DNA of 64,000 bases. Source: Yamagishiella unicocca. Taxonomy: Eukaryota > Chlorophyta > Chlorophyceae > Chlamydomonadales > Volvocaceae. This document shows positions 47,011 through 59,853 of the stretch, piece by piece. Position 1 is the first letter of the stretch. Every line of letters starts with the position of its first letter. The notes beneath the pieces are model-generated. The model was not told the DNA's origin. It made no database searches and saw nothing but the letters and a program-made list of their open reading frames with translations. The position numbers and the translations under genes were made by a program. The stretch spans positions 992,001 through 1,056,000 of the forward strand of contig BDSL01000014.1 of the NCBI GenBank assembly GCA_003116995.1, in the 5' to 3' direction.

Positions 47011-48092
47011 AACCCAGGGGGGGTATGAGAGGAAATCCGTGCGCTGGAATTTGGTGCGGGGCCGCGTAGAGTGAAGGTTTCATTACTTTGGATACTACGG
47101 GTGCTGTGCATCAAGAGGTGCGAACTTCAGCTGGCGCTCACGGTCCAATGACTGACGTCAACTGCTTCTAATGATGCGACAACGAACGTTGTGGACGGGA
47201 AGCAACAACTTTCCGACGATGGCTTCCAAGGGGCGGTCCCGACCTCCATTCAACCCCCCGCGTATTAATATTTCGGACAAAGAAGCACTGGGTGGTGGCT
47301 GAAAGGGGTTACACAAGTGAAATGTGGCAAGCATAGTGAAGTCGTCAATGCTGCGAAGCCGGTCGAGGGCACGTCAAAGGGGGTGATGAGATGCCTTTGT
47401 CGTACTTCTGGATGTGAAGCGAATGGCTTATGCTCCATGCACATGGTCACCACATGCTGTGGCGGCCTCGGGGAGGTCTTCGGCCCCGGATTGCGGCATC
47501 GTTGGACGCAAGCAATGGCAGTGGGGAGCTGGGGACAGATCCTTAATTTAAACGGACACTACCGAGTAACCGTCATTATTTGCTGCGAGCGAACGAGTTG
47601 TGATACCAGAACCGTAGAGGCGTTATCTTCCTATTGCGGACGCATGTGTCGGATTCCAAGGCCGACTAATGGCGATGCGACGGACACAGTTGGGCGGCTG
47701 CATGGAGTGTGAGGGTGTTATCATTCAGCAGCGTCGTGATCACTTCATTGGTAATTGATGGCAACCAAGGATAGCTTGTAGCGTAAGTCCTTGCCGGCGA
47801 AATGGGGCACCCTGGCCATGCTGTCCCTGCCGGTGGTGTTGCTTGGCGGTTATCGGTTGAAAGGGATGGTTGCAACCAACCGCCTCGGCCAGCAGGTCGT
47901 TGATCCCCAGTCTTGGTTCCGTTGGAAGGGGAGCTTGCGCGCATTCTGTGATTTACGGGCAGGTCTTGTGCATGGAGTGAGAGCGCAGGCACTAACTGCA
48001 ATACTGCACCGTCTGCCATTGAGCGATTAACTGCTGTTAGGCTTGTTGAAAAACGTAAGTGCGGCGTGGCACAGCAAAGTGTCCGCCTAACG

Positions 48093-48140
48093 GTAAACAG
48101 TTGTAACGGTTACAGTGGGTTCCAGACCATCGTAAACAGT
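48093..48140 (-). mobile_element. 30-bp retroposon insertion with 9-bp target-site duplication
   Basis: The insert 48102-48131 is the reverse complement of GATGGTCTGGAACCCACTGT followed by AACCGTTACA. It is flanked by GTAAACAGT at 48093-48101 and again at 48132-48140. Confidence 0.7.
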
Positions 48141-49316
48141 GTAATAGTCTACTCCGTTGTTGCATATCACCTGCCCCCGCATGCAATCTCGCCCCCGCCG
48201 AACCGCCAAGGAGGTCTGCGCCACCCTAATACGGGGGCAGAGGCTATGCTCGACAGGTGTGCCTACATCCCACTGATTTGAAATGGCACCTTCCTTTTAG
48301 TCCACCCGAATAACGCGTCCAAGTGCTTGACTCAAGTTTGCCCTGATATTAGCGAGCAGCTATCCGACAGAAGCTCAACCCCCCAGGCGCAAGCTAGGCA
48401 ACAGCCCAGCTGCTGCACGAAACCCGGCGCAGCCCACTCTCAGGTGTCTGTCTCAACGTACCTACATCGAACATAACAACAAACCAGCACGCACGTCCGC
48501 ATCATATGAGCCACTTTCAACTGGTGCTAACAGACACGTCGGAACATCCAGCCAGAAGTGCATCGGGCTGACCTTCAAACGTGAACAACCTATTAGTGCC
48601 CAATTACCAGCGGCAATCCAATTTGTCCTTCCTTTATAAATTCCTTATCCCGGCTAGCTCTCGGCTGCCAGTTACTTAGCGCTCATTGTCATGCTTGTTG
48701 CCGCGATACCTAGCCCAGGTCGGCATTGGCGAGTGACACCAACGCCTTTCCCCCCGCCAGCGGAGATACCGCAGGAGGCCCTGGAAAAGCTGGCTCCAGT
48801 CCAAAACCTTAAAACAAATACCTGCGCCGCCAAGGCGGCGGGAAAACCCAATGTCGCGTCAAGGCAACATAGGACCAATATCGTTAAATGCAACGGGACA
48901 ATCGAGCGCCTTTAAAGGGGTGACATCTAAGCCCAAGGGCGCTCGCGCGCACAAAGGTCCGAAGGCTGGCCAGACGTCACGGCAGGTTACGGGTCCTCCA
49001 CATGCAGACACGTGCCCAGCCGGCTGGTGTCTGGCTCTCAAGAGATTGCAAACACTGGGCGAAAGTACAGTTAGCATTGACAATAACCTTTGTAGTTGGG
49101 GAGTTGTTGCTTTCTTTGTTCTTGCGGTACCAGGCGAAGTGCCCGAAGGACGGTCCTGGACGGTGCCTTTGCCATGACTACTGCTTCGACGCACCTTTTG
49201 GGGCGGCCTCCTGTGTGGGGCTCACGGTAATGCCGCCTGGACCCTCCCAGCCCATTGACCACTAGGAAGGCGCCCACTGCCACCAGAGATACGCAAACAA
49301 AATCACCAATAATGTG

Positions 49317-49386
49317 TTCCCATCCGGGATTGAACCGGAGACCTTCAGAGTGTAAATCTGACGTGATGACCACTACACCATGGGAA
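49317..49386 (-). tRNA. tRNA-Val (anticodon TAC)
   Basis: Reverse strand, 70 nt, intronless. The acceptor stem TTCCCAT pairs with ATGGGAA, the anticodon stem TCAGA/TCTGA encloses loop TTTACAC with anticodon TAC, and the T arm is CCGG-TTCAATC-CCGG. The D loop is short. No CCA is encoded, as expected for a nuclear gene. Confidence 0.9.
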
Positions 49387-49439
49387 CTTGTGTCGTACGA
49401 AGAATTGCAGCAATACTTAATAAGCATAAAAAGGCCTTA

Positions 49440-49510
49440 TTCCACTTCCACCAGGTCTCTCTCTCTCAGCAGCGCAGGGGGTTGCGCGAGTGAGCTTAAC
49501 TTCCTCCTAC
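49440..49510. repeat. Block upstream of tRNA-Val, shared with tRNA-Arg flank
   Basis: AGCAGCGCAGGGGGTTGCGC and GAGTG..TTCCTCC here match AGCAGCGCAAGGGCTGCGC and GAGTG..TACCTCC at 63440-63485. In both places the block lies 50-165 bp upstream of a minus-strand tRNA gene. Confidence 0.65.
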
Positions 49511-49538
49511 CTATCCTACCCGCGGGGGGCGGTGTGAG

Positions 49539-49673
49539 ACCGGTGACACGAATAAACGACAAGATAATGGGCGCATGGTCGGCGGACAGCGAGGATGCGG
49601 GCGCATGCTGGAGCAATGGGATGGACGACCGGCAAACCTGTGGAGCCAGTGTCTTGGGGCTGCAGAAAGGAAA
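49539..49673 (+). repeat. Dispersed repeat, copy 2 (see 46877-47010)
   Basis: Second copy of the 130-bp repeat; about 75 percent identical by eye, same orientation. Confidence 0.75.
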
Positions 49674-49925
49674 AAGCGAACGTAGTTGACAGAAGGGCAG
49701 CGACGCGAAGTGCGGACGACGAAGGAAACGGCGGGCGGCAGGGGTTGCGGTGGGGCGGGTGCAGCCTGGCGCCAGGGTCGGAAACGATTACCAGATGGGT
49801 GTAGAACGCCAGCAGAGTGGGGCTTGAACGCCAGCGGGGGGCGGGGGGACGCTCGCAGAGAGGGCACGCGCGCGGAGGGGTATATGCTTGCAGGGAGTAT
49901 GCTTGCAGGGGTCATGCTTGCACCC

Positions 49926-50430
49926 CGTGGGTTGGAAAGTTGTGGGTCGGAGAGCTGTGGGTCGGAGACCTGTGGGTCGGAGACGTGTGGGTCGGAAACC
50001 CAGGGGTCGGAAAGGAACTACTCAGCACGCACCACCTGGGTGCCAGGTTGCCAGGGTGCCAGCACGCACCATCTGGCGCCTGGGCGCGCTCCTGGGTGCT
50101 GGGAGCATCATTTCGGCTAGGTGCCTGGGCGCTAAAATCAGGGTGCTGGGTGCTTGGGCGCCTATGCGCGCTCCTGGGTGCCGGGAGCATGATTTCGGCT
50201 GCTCGGGCTCGGGGGGTGGGTGGCTGGGTGGCTGGGTGCCAAAATGGGATAAGCGGCCTGGACGTGCTCCTGGGTGCGGGGAGAATCATTTCGAAGCGAG
50301 CGTCTCGCATCCCGCGCGCTGATACATCGCCAACTGCCGTCCGCGCCGCAGAAAGGAAGCTGCCTGCAGGGGGTGGGTGCCAGGGCGCCTGGGCGCCATC
50401 CTGGGTGCCGGGAGCATTATTTCGGCTAGG
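49926..50430 (+). repeat. Tandem and interspersed repeat block
   Basis: First a 15-bp repeat (TGTGGGTCGGAGACC and variants, about 49930-50005). Then four spaced copies of CCTGGGTGCCGGGAGCAT followed by ATTTCGGCTAGGTGCC near 50090, 50172, 50270 and 50400, mixed with GGGTGGCTGG runs. Confidence 0.75.
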
Positions 50431-51070
50431 TGCCCGGGCGCCATCCGCCAATGATTATGATCTGGCATCGCAACGGTCAAAGGAGCAGATCTAGGATAGC
50501 TCGTTATAGCAATGCTCTTGTTCAGAAGCCCACCGCAATGCCCTGCATTGATAGTACTCTAACCGCAACCAGCTGTCATGCCCCACAGCAGGCTTCGCCT
50601 GTCGCGGACACCAGGTGTAACATTTCTCGATCTGTTGCTGGGTGTCGCGGGCGCGCGGCACCACAGCCCCACGGACTGGCGCAACCAGCAGGCGGGCTGC
50701 AGGTTACCAAGCTGCAGGGTCTCAAGTTCCAAACGTAAAGGCGGCGCTGACTGCGGCTGCGTCGAGCCAGTGACCTATTCACGAGCAAGGAGCCGCGGGT
50801 GTTCTTCAAGCGCGGTGTGTTACATTGCGTAAAGCACAACCAAAACAACCAAGCAGAAGAACCACACCGAGGAATGAGGCGTGGTTCCGCTAAGTACTCT
50901 GCGGCACCAACGGATTTGGTCATAAGGGCCCTGCGTCCGACCTGAATCGCGAGATTCACACGTGTCCCCATCGCTGTCGAAACGAGTGGAAACCAAATTC
51001 ATGACGCAATCAATCCTAACGGCACTGATGCGGTGCGGCAGGATCTGGCTGGGTTTCTGTCTCTTTCGTC

Positions 51071-51138
51071 TCCTTCAGTGTCCGGCGATGGGTCCGGCGG
51101 TTGTGCCGTTTGGTCTGGCGCCCACTGTAAACAGTACC
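51071..51138 (+). mobile_element. Retroposon 3'-end copy
   Basis: TTCAGTGTCCGGCGATG, then TTTGGTCTGGCGCCCACTGT and AAACAGTACC, in the order seen in the family copy at 61081-61160. Diverged; no target-site duplication recognised. Confidence 0.6.
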
Positions 51139-52021
51139 ACTGCTAGCTTTCAGCTGGGCCATGCTGGGCGAATTCCATGCAGACACAGTGGAGCCTATGA
51201 GCGCACACCCAGCCGGGAAAATCTCATCTCACCTCGCAGCACTATGATGGCCCCGAATGCAGCCCAATGCCGAGCGAGCGCTGCAAGTGCCGTATCCGTT
51301 TGCGTAGTATTAGCACGTGTCAACATGTGTCAAGTAGCCGCTGTCACGTACTGTCGCCGGGGACTTGTAGTAGAGGAGCTCGGGACTACGATGTTCCAAG
51401 CTAAGAACATCTGGACCTGTAGAACGGCAGAGTGGTTGCGGAATTGTGGGCCCTGGCTCACACCGTTCGTCCCTATCGCTCTGCCCTGCTCTTCTTTCTA
51501 CATGCAATACAACTGCTGAAATGCCACAGGACCATTTGCAGTGACAGTCAGGTGTGTCGACTAACAACGCACGTGGAAAGAGTGACACGATCGGAACAAG
51601 GTTAGGCGCAAGTTGGACGAGCAACGGTTCATACGCGCATCGTTGGGACTAAAAACAAAGACGGCACGCGCAAGTAGGGTATTCATAACAATCAGATCGG
51701 CTGCAACTGTTTGGAATTGCGGCTGGAAATTAGAGTTTGCCTAGTACTGCTGCGGCGCAGAGATTCCTTAAGGCTGCCTTCCCCAACGATCATTTGCTTT
51801 TTGCATAATTGTCGACCTATGTAGGTTCATTTGCTCCGGAACTCAGTGAACTTCATTGGAATTGCACTCTCTTGACTCGTTTTGACTCCCTGACAGCTGC
51901 TGAGCCAATCTACTTTAGGACACGACTGCGGCGGAAGCAATTGACAACATAATGTATTAAATACGATTCATCGCCATTTGCATCGCTTTGCCACGGCGTC
52001 AGCTCAGGACAGGCGAGGGGC

Positions 52022-55000
52022 ATGGCAGCGTGCAAAGCCACCGGCTCCTCCATTCTGATTGTTCCTGCTACCAGCTATGAGATCGGAAGCAGCAGTGGAA
52101 AGAAGCCCAAGACCCCGAAAAAGAGTACAATCGTATGCGGAACGCCCGGAGCAGATGATGTCGGAGCATTTTACGATCCACGCAACTTCCTCGTTCGGGG
52201 TGGCCATAGGGCGTTCGAGCAAAAGATTCTGAGCATGAATAAAAGCGCCGTCCAGGTGTGCATGCGATTGTTTCATGACAGTAACCATCCCAGAAGCACA
52301 TGCCTAACGCCCCCGCCCTCCCCTGCTCATAGGAGCTGCGGACTGCGAACGCCGTTCTAGCAGAGGAGCTGGTGAAGTCACGCTCAGGTTCAGACCAGGT
52401 GCGATTTGCGAGCTGTTGTTACGAAGCACTCAGCCGGTACTATCGTTTCCCAATATACGCCATAGGCTGGTTAGTACGCAAGATCGATGCTTGCACTTCG
52501 TAACCCCACACATGTGACCGTGAAAAAAGGAGGTACACGCGTGGGGGCACCTGCCTGGTTACCACCCTTCGAAGACGTGGGCACCTGCCTGCCTGTTTGG
52601 TTGCCATTCTTTGAAGGCTTTACTCGTGTTTGACCACGGCGACTCGTCGCAGTTAATGCAGCACATCGGAAGCCGCCCGCATCCCCTACCAACTGACGTC
52701 GCATAACCGTCGGGAGGACGTGATTGCTGCACCAGATCACAGTCATTTTGACAGCTTCGGCACAGTCTCAGTTGAAGCATATGCCGCAATGACAGGCCCG
52801 TGACCAGTTGCGCGACAAGGAGTCCAGTATCGAGGCACTGCAGGCCACCATAGAACGGCTGGAGAAGGCACGGAGGCTAGTGGACAAGAAGCACCTGCTG
52901 CAGCTCAAGGAGCTGAACAGGCGGTATGCCTTGGGGGGGGGGTTCATGCTGGGCAAATTAGCCGCGTAGTTGGCGGGTGCCTGCTTGCCTTGAAAGACGT
53001 TGTAAAGGGCAATGCTGAGGCTCCCCACGCGTTGCTCCACCCGCTACCGAAACTGCTACAGGTACAAAGAGGAGCAGGCTCAGCGGTTGGCCTTGGAATC
53101 GGAATGTGCACAGCTCAGGGCCAGCAAGGGTGTAACCGACCAACAGGTGAGCTGGGGCGAACGGCGCCGCTGACTGGGTGCATGGGTGAACGGCAGCGCC
53201 AAAACTGCCCCTCGGCAGCGACTCCGTCAGGATACTGGGACTGCTGGATTAGGTGCGCCCGTGCTTTGTTGCGCCGCCGACGTCATCATCACCACCCGCT
53301 CGCCCTACATCGCTGATGCCAACCCGCACCCCGGGACACCTGGCTTGTACAGGTCGAATCTCTGCAGGAGGAGCGGGCACAGCTGATGGATCTGCTCAAC
53401 TGTCAGCGCAGCAACAGCAGCCGATTGGAGGTGCGGATCTCGAGACGCAGCCGCAGCAGCTGCGGCTGGGGACGCGGTGCTTGCGTGGGACGGGTCCAAA
53501 GGCGTGACACGGACCTCTTGGGCGTCAATACACACGTACACACGCACGTACACACGCACGTTGAGAGCATGCACGGGGGACATTATGAGGATCGGTTATG
53601 TCCGAAACCAAGCGTGCTACGCCCAAACTTTGAAAGCTTGGCTGCAGCTGGTGCCGTGGGAGGTGTAACCCTGATGTGACGGGCCTCACGCGGCACGGGA
53701 CAGGGCGCCCCAAATCGCACCCCGGTTTCCTCCACCGTTCCTACAGGCCACCATCGCTGCTGACTCCGCCACCGTGGCTGAGCTGCGGTCGCGCATGCAG
53801 GCCGCAGAATCGCGCCTTGCAGATGAGGTGGCGGCGCGGCAGGAGCTGTTCGCGCGACACAAGTCGCTGGAGGCGGACCTGAAGCTGGTTTCGGAGCGGC
53901 ACAGCGCACTGACGTCCAGCAACTCCGAGGCAGAGGCGAGGCTGCGCGTCGCAACATCCAAGTCGCAGCTCCTGGAAGATGAGCTCGAGGCCGCCAAGGC
54001 CGCACTGCAGGTGGAGATCTCTAGGTTGCCGCCACACCAATCGTTGCATGCATGCTTGAGGCCGCCAAGGCTGCACACCCAGATATCTGTTGTCATATTG
54101 CTACGAAGGGTCAACTGGACATATGACAGTTCACGTAATGGGCAGATGGCCGTGGTAGGATGAGGGTGCCGCAATGAGGCAACTTGGTTTGGGGGTCATG
54201 CGCGGGCCGCAAGCCTCACTGGCCCTTGCAACATCGTGTCCCAGTTGGCGTGCCAATGTCATCCAGCCGCTATTCATTTGAAAGCAATGGTGACGGTAAT
54301 CCATCCCCGATTCCCGGACGCTATCCTTGATTGGCACCCTGCCTGGTGTATGCTGCCGAAACCGTAGGCCGAAAAGGCAGCCTTCAACTCGGAACGCCAG
54401 CGAGTGTCTTCGCTGCAGTCCGACCTGACTCAGCTGCAGAGCACGTCTCAGCTGGCAGCTGCTGCGGCCACAGCAAGTCAGACGGAGCTGGAGCGGTTGC
54501 GAGGCCAAACGGAGCAGCTGACGACCGCGACCGACGCGCTCAGGGCTGAGGTGGCGCGGCTGCGGGAGGAGAACCTGCACCTGACAGCGCAGGGCGTGGC
54601 GGCGCAGGTGCGAAGCGCGGGGGTGCGTGGTATGATTGGATGCAGGATGACGGTGCTTCCGGCGTCCCTTTTCAGTACCCATCCCTGACATGCCCTAACA
54701 AGCCCGACACGGGTTAACAGGCAGGACTGGCCTTTGGCTGTCCGCGACCGAACAAGTCATTTCCACCAGAGGGCAGCAACTATTTCTAGTGGGTGGTACT
54801 CAGGTATTCTGGGACGAGCGTCGTACAGCGACTTTCAGACGAGGTTCCAGGAGTTGCCCCGAATCCCAGCATGCCTCTGTACTGCTTGTATCTTTCCGTA
54901 AAAGGTACTTCAGTGTGCATCACAAGTGATAGTGATACATAGGTCTCAGTCTCACACAACTTTGGAGTTTTGGGTCACGGTACCACATGCACGCCACTGC

Positions 55001-58000
55001 ACTACATCCGCATGTCCCCCAAGCGCCGCGTCCACGCGATCACCGCAGGTCGGCTCCCAGAGCCTGCAGCAGCAGCGCGACGACCTCCAGCAGCAGCGCG
55101 ACGAGCTGCAGCAGCAGCTCGCGTCAGCACATGACGCCATGTCGCGCCTGGAGAGGGGGATGCGAGAGGACGCAGCGGCCCGAGTGCGCGCGACCCAAGA
55201 AGAGGCGGCAGCGCGGCAGCGGGGTCACGTCGAGGAGCTCGCGGCGAGGCAGCGCACGTGGGAGGGGCAGCTCAAGTCGAGGGAGAAGGCTTGGGAGGAG
55301 GAGCGGGTGGCCCTGCAGAACGCGCATGAGGAGGAGCTAAGTGCGTGGGTCAACGGGGGCGGGGTGGTGGTGGTGGTGCAAAGGAAGAATGGGGTTTGCT
55401 GAGGTGAGGTGGATGTGGAGGGCACCCTTTGAGCCACGTGAGCCGTTCGCACCGAACGGCTGAGGCTGCAAGGTCGATGAGCCATGCAGGCGCTAGTCAC
55501 TCACGCGGGATTCCATTCACGTTGTTCGCGTACATGCTGCTCGGGACGTGGGATTAGTCACTGCCTCGCCAACACGTGGGCTCGGCCTGGTAAAATATTT
55601 TCCGAGAATGGGTTACGAAATGCCCGTCGGTGAAGATACGAGAGGAAACCCGTGGGTCGGCACTGGACAGGGGACCGATTAGAAAACGTCTGTGGAGGTG
55701 GGACGACCTGCTGAACTACTTGGCGTGTGGGCCCCCTGCGCAGCCCGCAAGGACCTGGAGCTGCTGGAGGTGCGCGAGCGCATGCGTGAGGCACAGTCCA
55801 GTGTGGCCGAGCTGGCGGCCGAGGTCTCCACGTTCAAGTTCCAAGGGGAGCACTACGCCGAGGTGTACGGAGAGAACGAGGAGCTCCGGCAGCGCCTGGC
55901 CAAGGCTGACGTAAGCCGTGCCCCGTATCGGCTCGTGATGCTTGGTTGGGTGCTGCTTTAGGATCCCTGTCATACCCGGATAGGGCATGGGCCCTGGCGG
56001 CGTTTCCAAGCGTAGCGACGGCACCCCAGCCGGATGGTAGATGGTACTAGTAACTGTCACAGTGGGATCCAGACCCGAAGGTACAGCCATCGGTGGTAAA
56101 GCTGCGGACGGCCATCTGCGCCTCCTTCTCCTCCTCTTGGCCGGCCTATCCAGGAGACCATCTTGGCGCGGGACGCATCGCTGGCGGAGGCTGTGGCCTC
56201 GCACGCCGCCCAGCTGGAGCTGTGGAAAGCGGAGGCCAACGAGGTCGCGCAGGCGGCTGCCAAGTGGAAGCAGCGGTGCACGGCGCTGCAGACACAGGTG
56301 GATGTAGCGCCGGGACGCCGACTTGCCCACTGCATGCGCCCCTCGCTTCCTGCGCCTCGCACCGCCCAGGCACCATCCATGTTAGCTCGCGTCCAGGTTG
56401 CCCTGCGCGCTGTCCCGTAACCGCATGTGCGTGTGCACAGCGGCCGTGCTGCGACAGGTTGACGTGTCACACGCGTGTGCTCTGTTGTCGCCCTTTCCTC
56501 CCGTGTAAGGTCATGCGCGTCATGGGCGGTTTGACATCCCTCATTGCACAGGCGTTGACCCGTGCATGTGTTGCTGTTCGAATGGTGCATACAGCTAGAC
56601 GCCAAGGAATCCGAGGTGGAGACGACGGAACAGGAGCTGCGTTCGGTGATGACGCGGCTCGGCACGTCAGAAGCGGACCGTGTGAAGCTGCAGGCACGTG
56701 GAGAGCGGGGGCTTGGGTGGGCACTACCACTAAGTTGCGGTAGCAGACCGGGGATACTTATTTTGGGTGACAAACAGCGGTATGGGGCCCTGGTGGGTAT
56801 GTTCTCGAGCTGCCTGTGTTTTGCCGTTGGGCATCGTTTATAAGTTTGGCTCGGCTCGACGCGGTTACACATGCTGGAGATGTGCACGCTGTGCTTGTGC
56901 GATGATGGTGACACGTGCCCCACATGGCGTCAGTGGCCTTCACGCACTCGTTGTCATTCCGCCGCGCCGCAGGAGGCGATGGCCAGCACCGAGAGCAAGC
57001 TGGCGCTGGCTGCCCAGGAGGCCAGCTCCTACAGGTGAGGCTGGTGACCCTGACCAATTCTCAGGATAGGCGGGAAGTGGTTGACGGTTGATGATCGCAT
57101 GACGGACTCGAAGGGCCGCGTTGGACTCTCCGTGCCATGGCTGGGTTCACCGCCAGCTCAGCATCGCGTTCCAACCCACCACCGCGCTGACGCCTTTCGG
57201 TGTGGTTTGGGCGTGTATGCCCTTGACGCGACGTTGTGGTGCAGGTCACAGCTATCCGATGTGCTGGCCTCGCACCATGGGGCATCACGCCAGGCGGAAG
57301 CGGCGCAGCAGGACTTACAGTTGCGAGACATGCAGGTGGGCGTGTTGCCTTGCCGCGCCAGTGTGCTGATCAGGGCCGGGATGACCAGGATGATGGACGG
57401 ATAGATCGAAGGGGGCCATGCATCGGGGTTACCCTTGTTGATAACGAGCATAACCTTGGTGGGGGGAAAAAACAGGTGTCGGCAACTGGCGGTGTCGCCT
57501 CGCACAATCGATCTGGCGTTCGTGACCACTCCTGCCTGTCACTGCTCACCTCTCGCCTCCTTCGGCCGGTCTTTTTTCGCCGCGGCTACTTAACCCCGCC
57601 GGCCAGTGCCTACTAACCCGCCTCTTAAAACGTACCGCACCGTGCTCGCGCGCTCTTCCTCGTCGTCCGTGCAGCTGAACAAGCTCAACCATAGCCTCAA
57701 TGACGAGACGGCTCGGTCGACGCAGCTCCGGCAGGAGCTCTCGGCCACCTTGGCGCAGCACGCTAAGGCAGGTGCCGGACGCAATGCATTGATCCCTGGC
57801 GCCCTTCAGCAATAAAATGACGTCCGACAACTAGTCGAAACTCACGCTCGGGGCTGCGCCGTGTGCCGCTGCGCTTAGTAAACATGCAGCACTCGCTCGC
57901 GCGCCGGTCCACCGTTGGTGTGCCTCATCCAGCCCGCTGCCGCCCTGTCCTGCGGCGTCCCTGTCCTGCGGTATCCCTGTCCTGCGGCGTCCCTGTCCTG

Positions 58001-59853
58001 CGGCATCCCTTTCCTGCGGCATCCCTTTCCTGCGGCATCCCTTTCCTGCGGCATTCCTGTCCTGCGGCGTCCCTATCCTGCGGCCAGGACCCGACTCAAA
58101 ACCCGCCCACGCGCATTTCACCACCACCACGACCAGCCGTGCATCCGACCGCTCCTACACCCCGTGTACATGCCGACCGCTACACTCGCAGGAGCTTGAC
58201 GGCAAGCGACGCGCCATAGAAGACCTGAAGGACGAGCTGCACGAGGCAGACCGGGCCCGCGCCGCCGCGCAGTCCGAGGCGGAACAGCTGCGCGACAAGG
58301 TGGCGCTGCTGACACGCGAGGTTGGGCGCGCGAGGATGGTTGCGGACGCGGCATCTGCGCGGCAGGGTGGGCCAGGCGCGGCGGGCAGCAGCCTGCGCCG
58401 CTCCGCTGGTGAGGAGTCGTGGGGGCAGCAGCACCGAGGGGCCGGCAGGGGCAGCGCCAACCGACAGCCGCCTGATGCTTTCAATTTGGAGGACGAGGAT
58501 GAGATGGACAGGCGGCCGTACGGCGGCCGCGGTGCTGGCGGCGGGAGAGAATACGATGTGGTGTCTCTGGAGGTGGGTGGCGGTGCTGGGCTTCGCCGCA
58601 GCCGCGAAAGTCCGCCCGACGCGCACCTACCCACGATCACCTCCTCACGGGCTTTCCTCACAAACCCCCCTCTTGGTCCGGAGCTTCCTCGCATGTCGGC
58701 CCTTCCCTACTAGCCCGTTGTGAGAAGACATCGCTCAGGTATCAGCCCGTACCTCCTACGATCCCAGCCAACACATGGCGGTGCCGCGCGTCAATCTTCC
58801 CTTGCTGCAGGAGGAAGCGGAGAGCTGGTTCAAGTCGCTGGATGACGAGCGGAGGCCACGGGAAAGGGGGCCTAAGCGGGAGGGTGGTGGTGGCGGCGGC
58901 CGCGCTGGGGCCAGGGCTGGCTCCCGGCGGCCTGACGTGCAGCAGGAGCTCCGAGACCAGCATCAGTCAGGCCAGAGGCCCGATGCCGACCACGGAGGCG
59001 CGGGCGACACCGCCCCCGTCGCCAGGACGTACGACGTGACCATCAGTCCGAAGCACGGTGCGGCGCCGCAGCAGGTGGATGTGACCGCCATGCAGGCGGC
59101 GGCGCAGCCGTCTTACAGGCAGCCGCTGGTCCCTGTGCACTCCGCGCCGGCGCCGTCGGGGGCCTCGGCTGCCGTATCGGCCGGCGGGGCGATCGCCGCG
59201 GCGGCTGCAGCCTTCACGGCGGTGAGTTGCGAGGTTTCGGGTTTGCCCACGGTACCAAAACAACGGCGTAAACAATCCTGTGTCTGCTGAGCTTCTTGGG
59301 GTCTAAGGCCGCATATGGGTGCGGACAACAGCATCGAGACGCCTAGAAAGGCCTGCGCGAGTCCGCCTCAGGTGGCTGACTGTCGTGCCTTGGACTTAAT
59401 TAAGCAAGGCTTTGCGCGAGTCCTTCGCCTCCTGTGCATCCTAAAGCATTCTGAGCACAGCCGCTCGCACCTGCGCTCGCTTGACCTGCGCACCCGCAGG
59501 TCGTCACCTCGGTAGAGCAGGGCAGCAGCGGCTACGCAGCAAATGTGTCTGCAACACCGCAGGCCGCACCCGCACTACAGCGGATGCCCGTCAGTGCGTC
59601 GACCGGCCCCACGGGCAGCGGCCCGCGCTACCCGCAGCAGCTGCAGCCCTATCGAGCCTACGGCGTCTCCTTGGCGCAGCAGCTGCAGCAGCAGCAGCAA
59701 CAGCCTGCGTACCCCTACGCACGAAGCGACATGGCGCGGTCGTACGGTACCATGACGCCCCTGTCACCCGTCATGTCCGAGTCCGCGTCAAACGCGTCGT
59801 CAAACTTGCAAGAGCGGCTGCAACGGCTTCTTGGCACGGGCAAGCTGATGTAG
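52022..59853 (+). CDS. Long coiled-coil protein, probably cytoskeletal/centriolar
   Basis: Exons 52022-52255, 52333-52398, 52796-52923, 53062-53146, 53353-53430, 53747-54010, 54368-54607, 55049-55340, 55744-55910, 56154-56297, 56595-56693, 56973-57034, 57245-57335, 57675-57767, 58192-58572, 58739-59221, 59500-59853; 1086 residues. After a short basic N-terminus (KKPKTPKKS) and the segment FYDPRNFLVRGGHRAFEQ, residues about 70-750 are almost continuous heptad coiled coil rich in Glu, Gln, Ala, Leu and Arg (LQQQRDELQQQLASAHD; RVALQNAHEEEL). The rest is low-complexity Gly/Ala/Pro sequence with a poly-Gln run (QQLQQQQQQ), ending LQERLQRLLGTGKLM. The introns after exons 11 and 14 need GC donors. 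No paralogue was recognised; the composition suggests a centriole, basal-body or ciliary scaffold, which is inference only. Confidence 0.8.
56046..56091 (-). mobile_element. Retroposon 3'-end copy in an intron
   Basis: The reverse complement reads GATGGCTGTACC, GGGTCTGGATCCCACTGT and GACAGTTACTAG, matching the family end. It lies in the intron before coiled-coil exon 10, opposite to the gene. Confidence 0.6.
57944..58083 (+). repeat. 16-bp minisatellite in coiled-coil gene intron 14
   Basis: About nine units of CTGTCCTGCGGCGTCC with CTTTCC, GGTATCC and GGCATCC variants, pyrimidine-rich on the sense strand, about 110 bp before the next 3' splice site. Confidence 0.9.

Larger units (their letters stand above)
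46609..52021. other. Repeat-rich region between cyclase and coiled-coil genes
   Basis: Apart from a tRNA-Val, no secure gene. It contains a duplicated 130-bp repeat (46877, 49539), two retroposon 3' ends (48093, 51071), a 15-bp repeat block and larger decayed repeats (49926-50430), and AT-richer sequence from 50470 that should include the coiled-coil gene promoter. Open frames at 47317-47712, 47791-48030 and 48691-49265 match no family I know. The last includes a Cys-rich stretch (CPKDGPGRCLCHDYC) after a plausible 3' splice site at about 49132, but no complete gene model holds together. Confidence 0.5.

Noticed and set aside
48691..49265. Possible two-exon gene with a Cys-rich end (CPKDGPGRCLCHDYC)
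   Set aside because: A 3' splice site at about 49132 is plausible, but the upstream frames disagree, no convincing start is found and the opposite strand is equally open.
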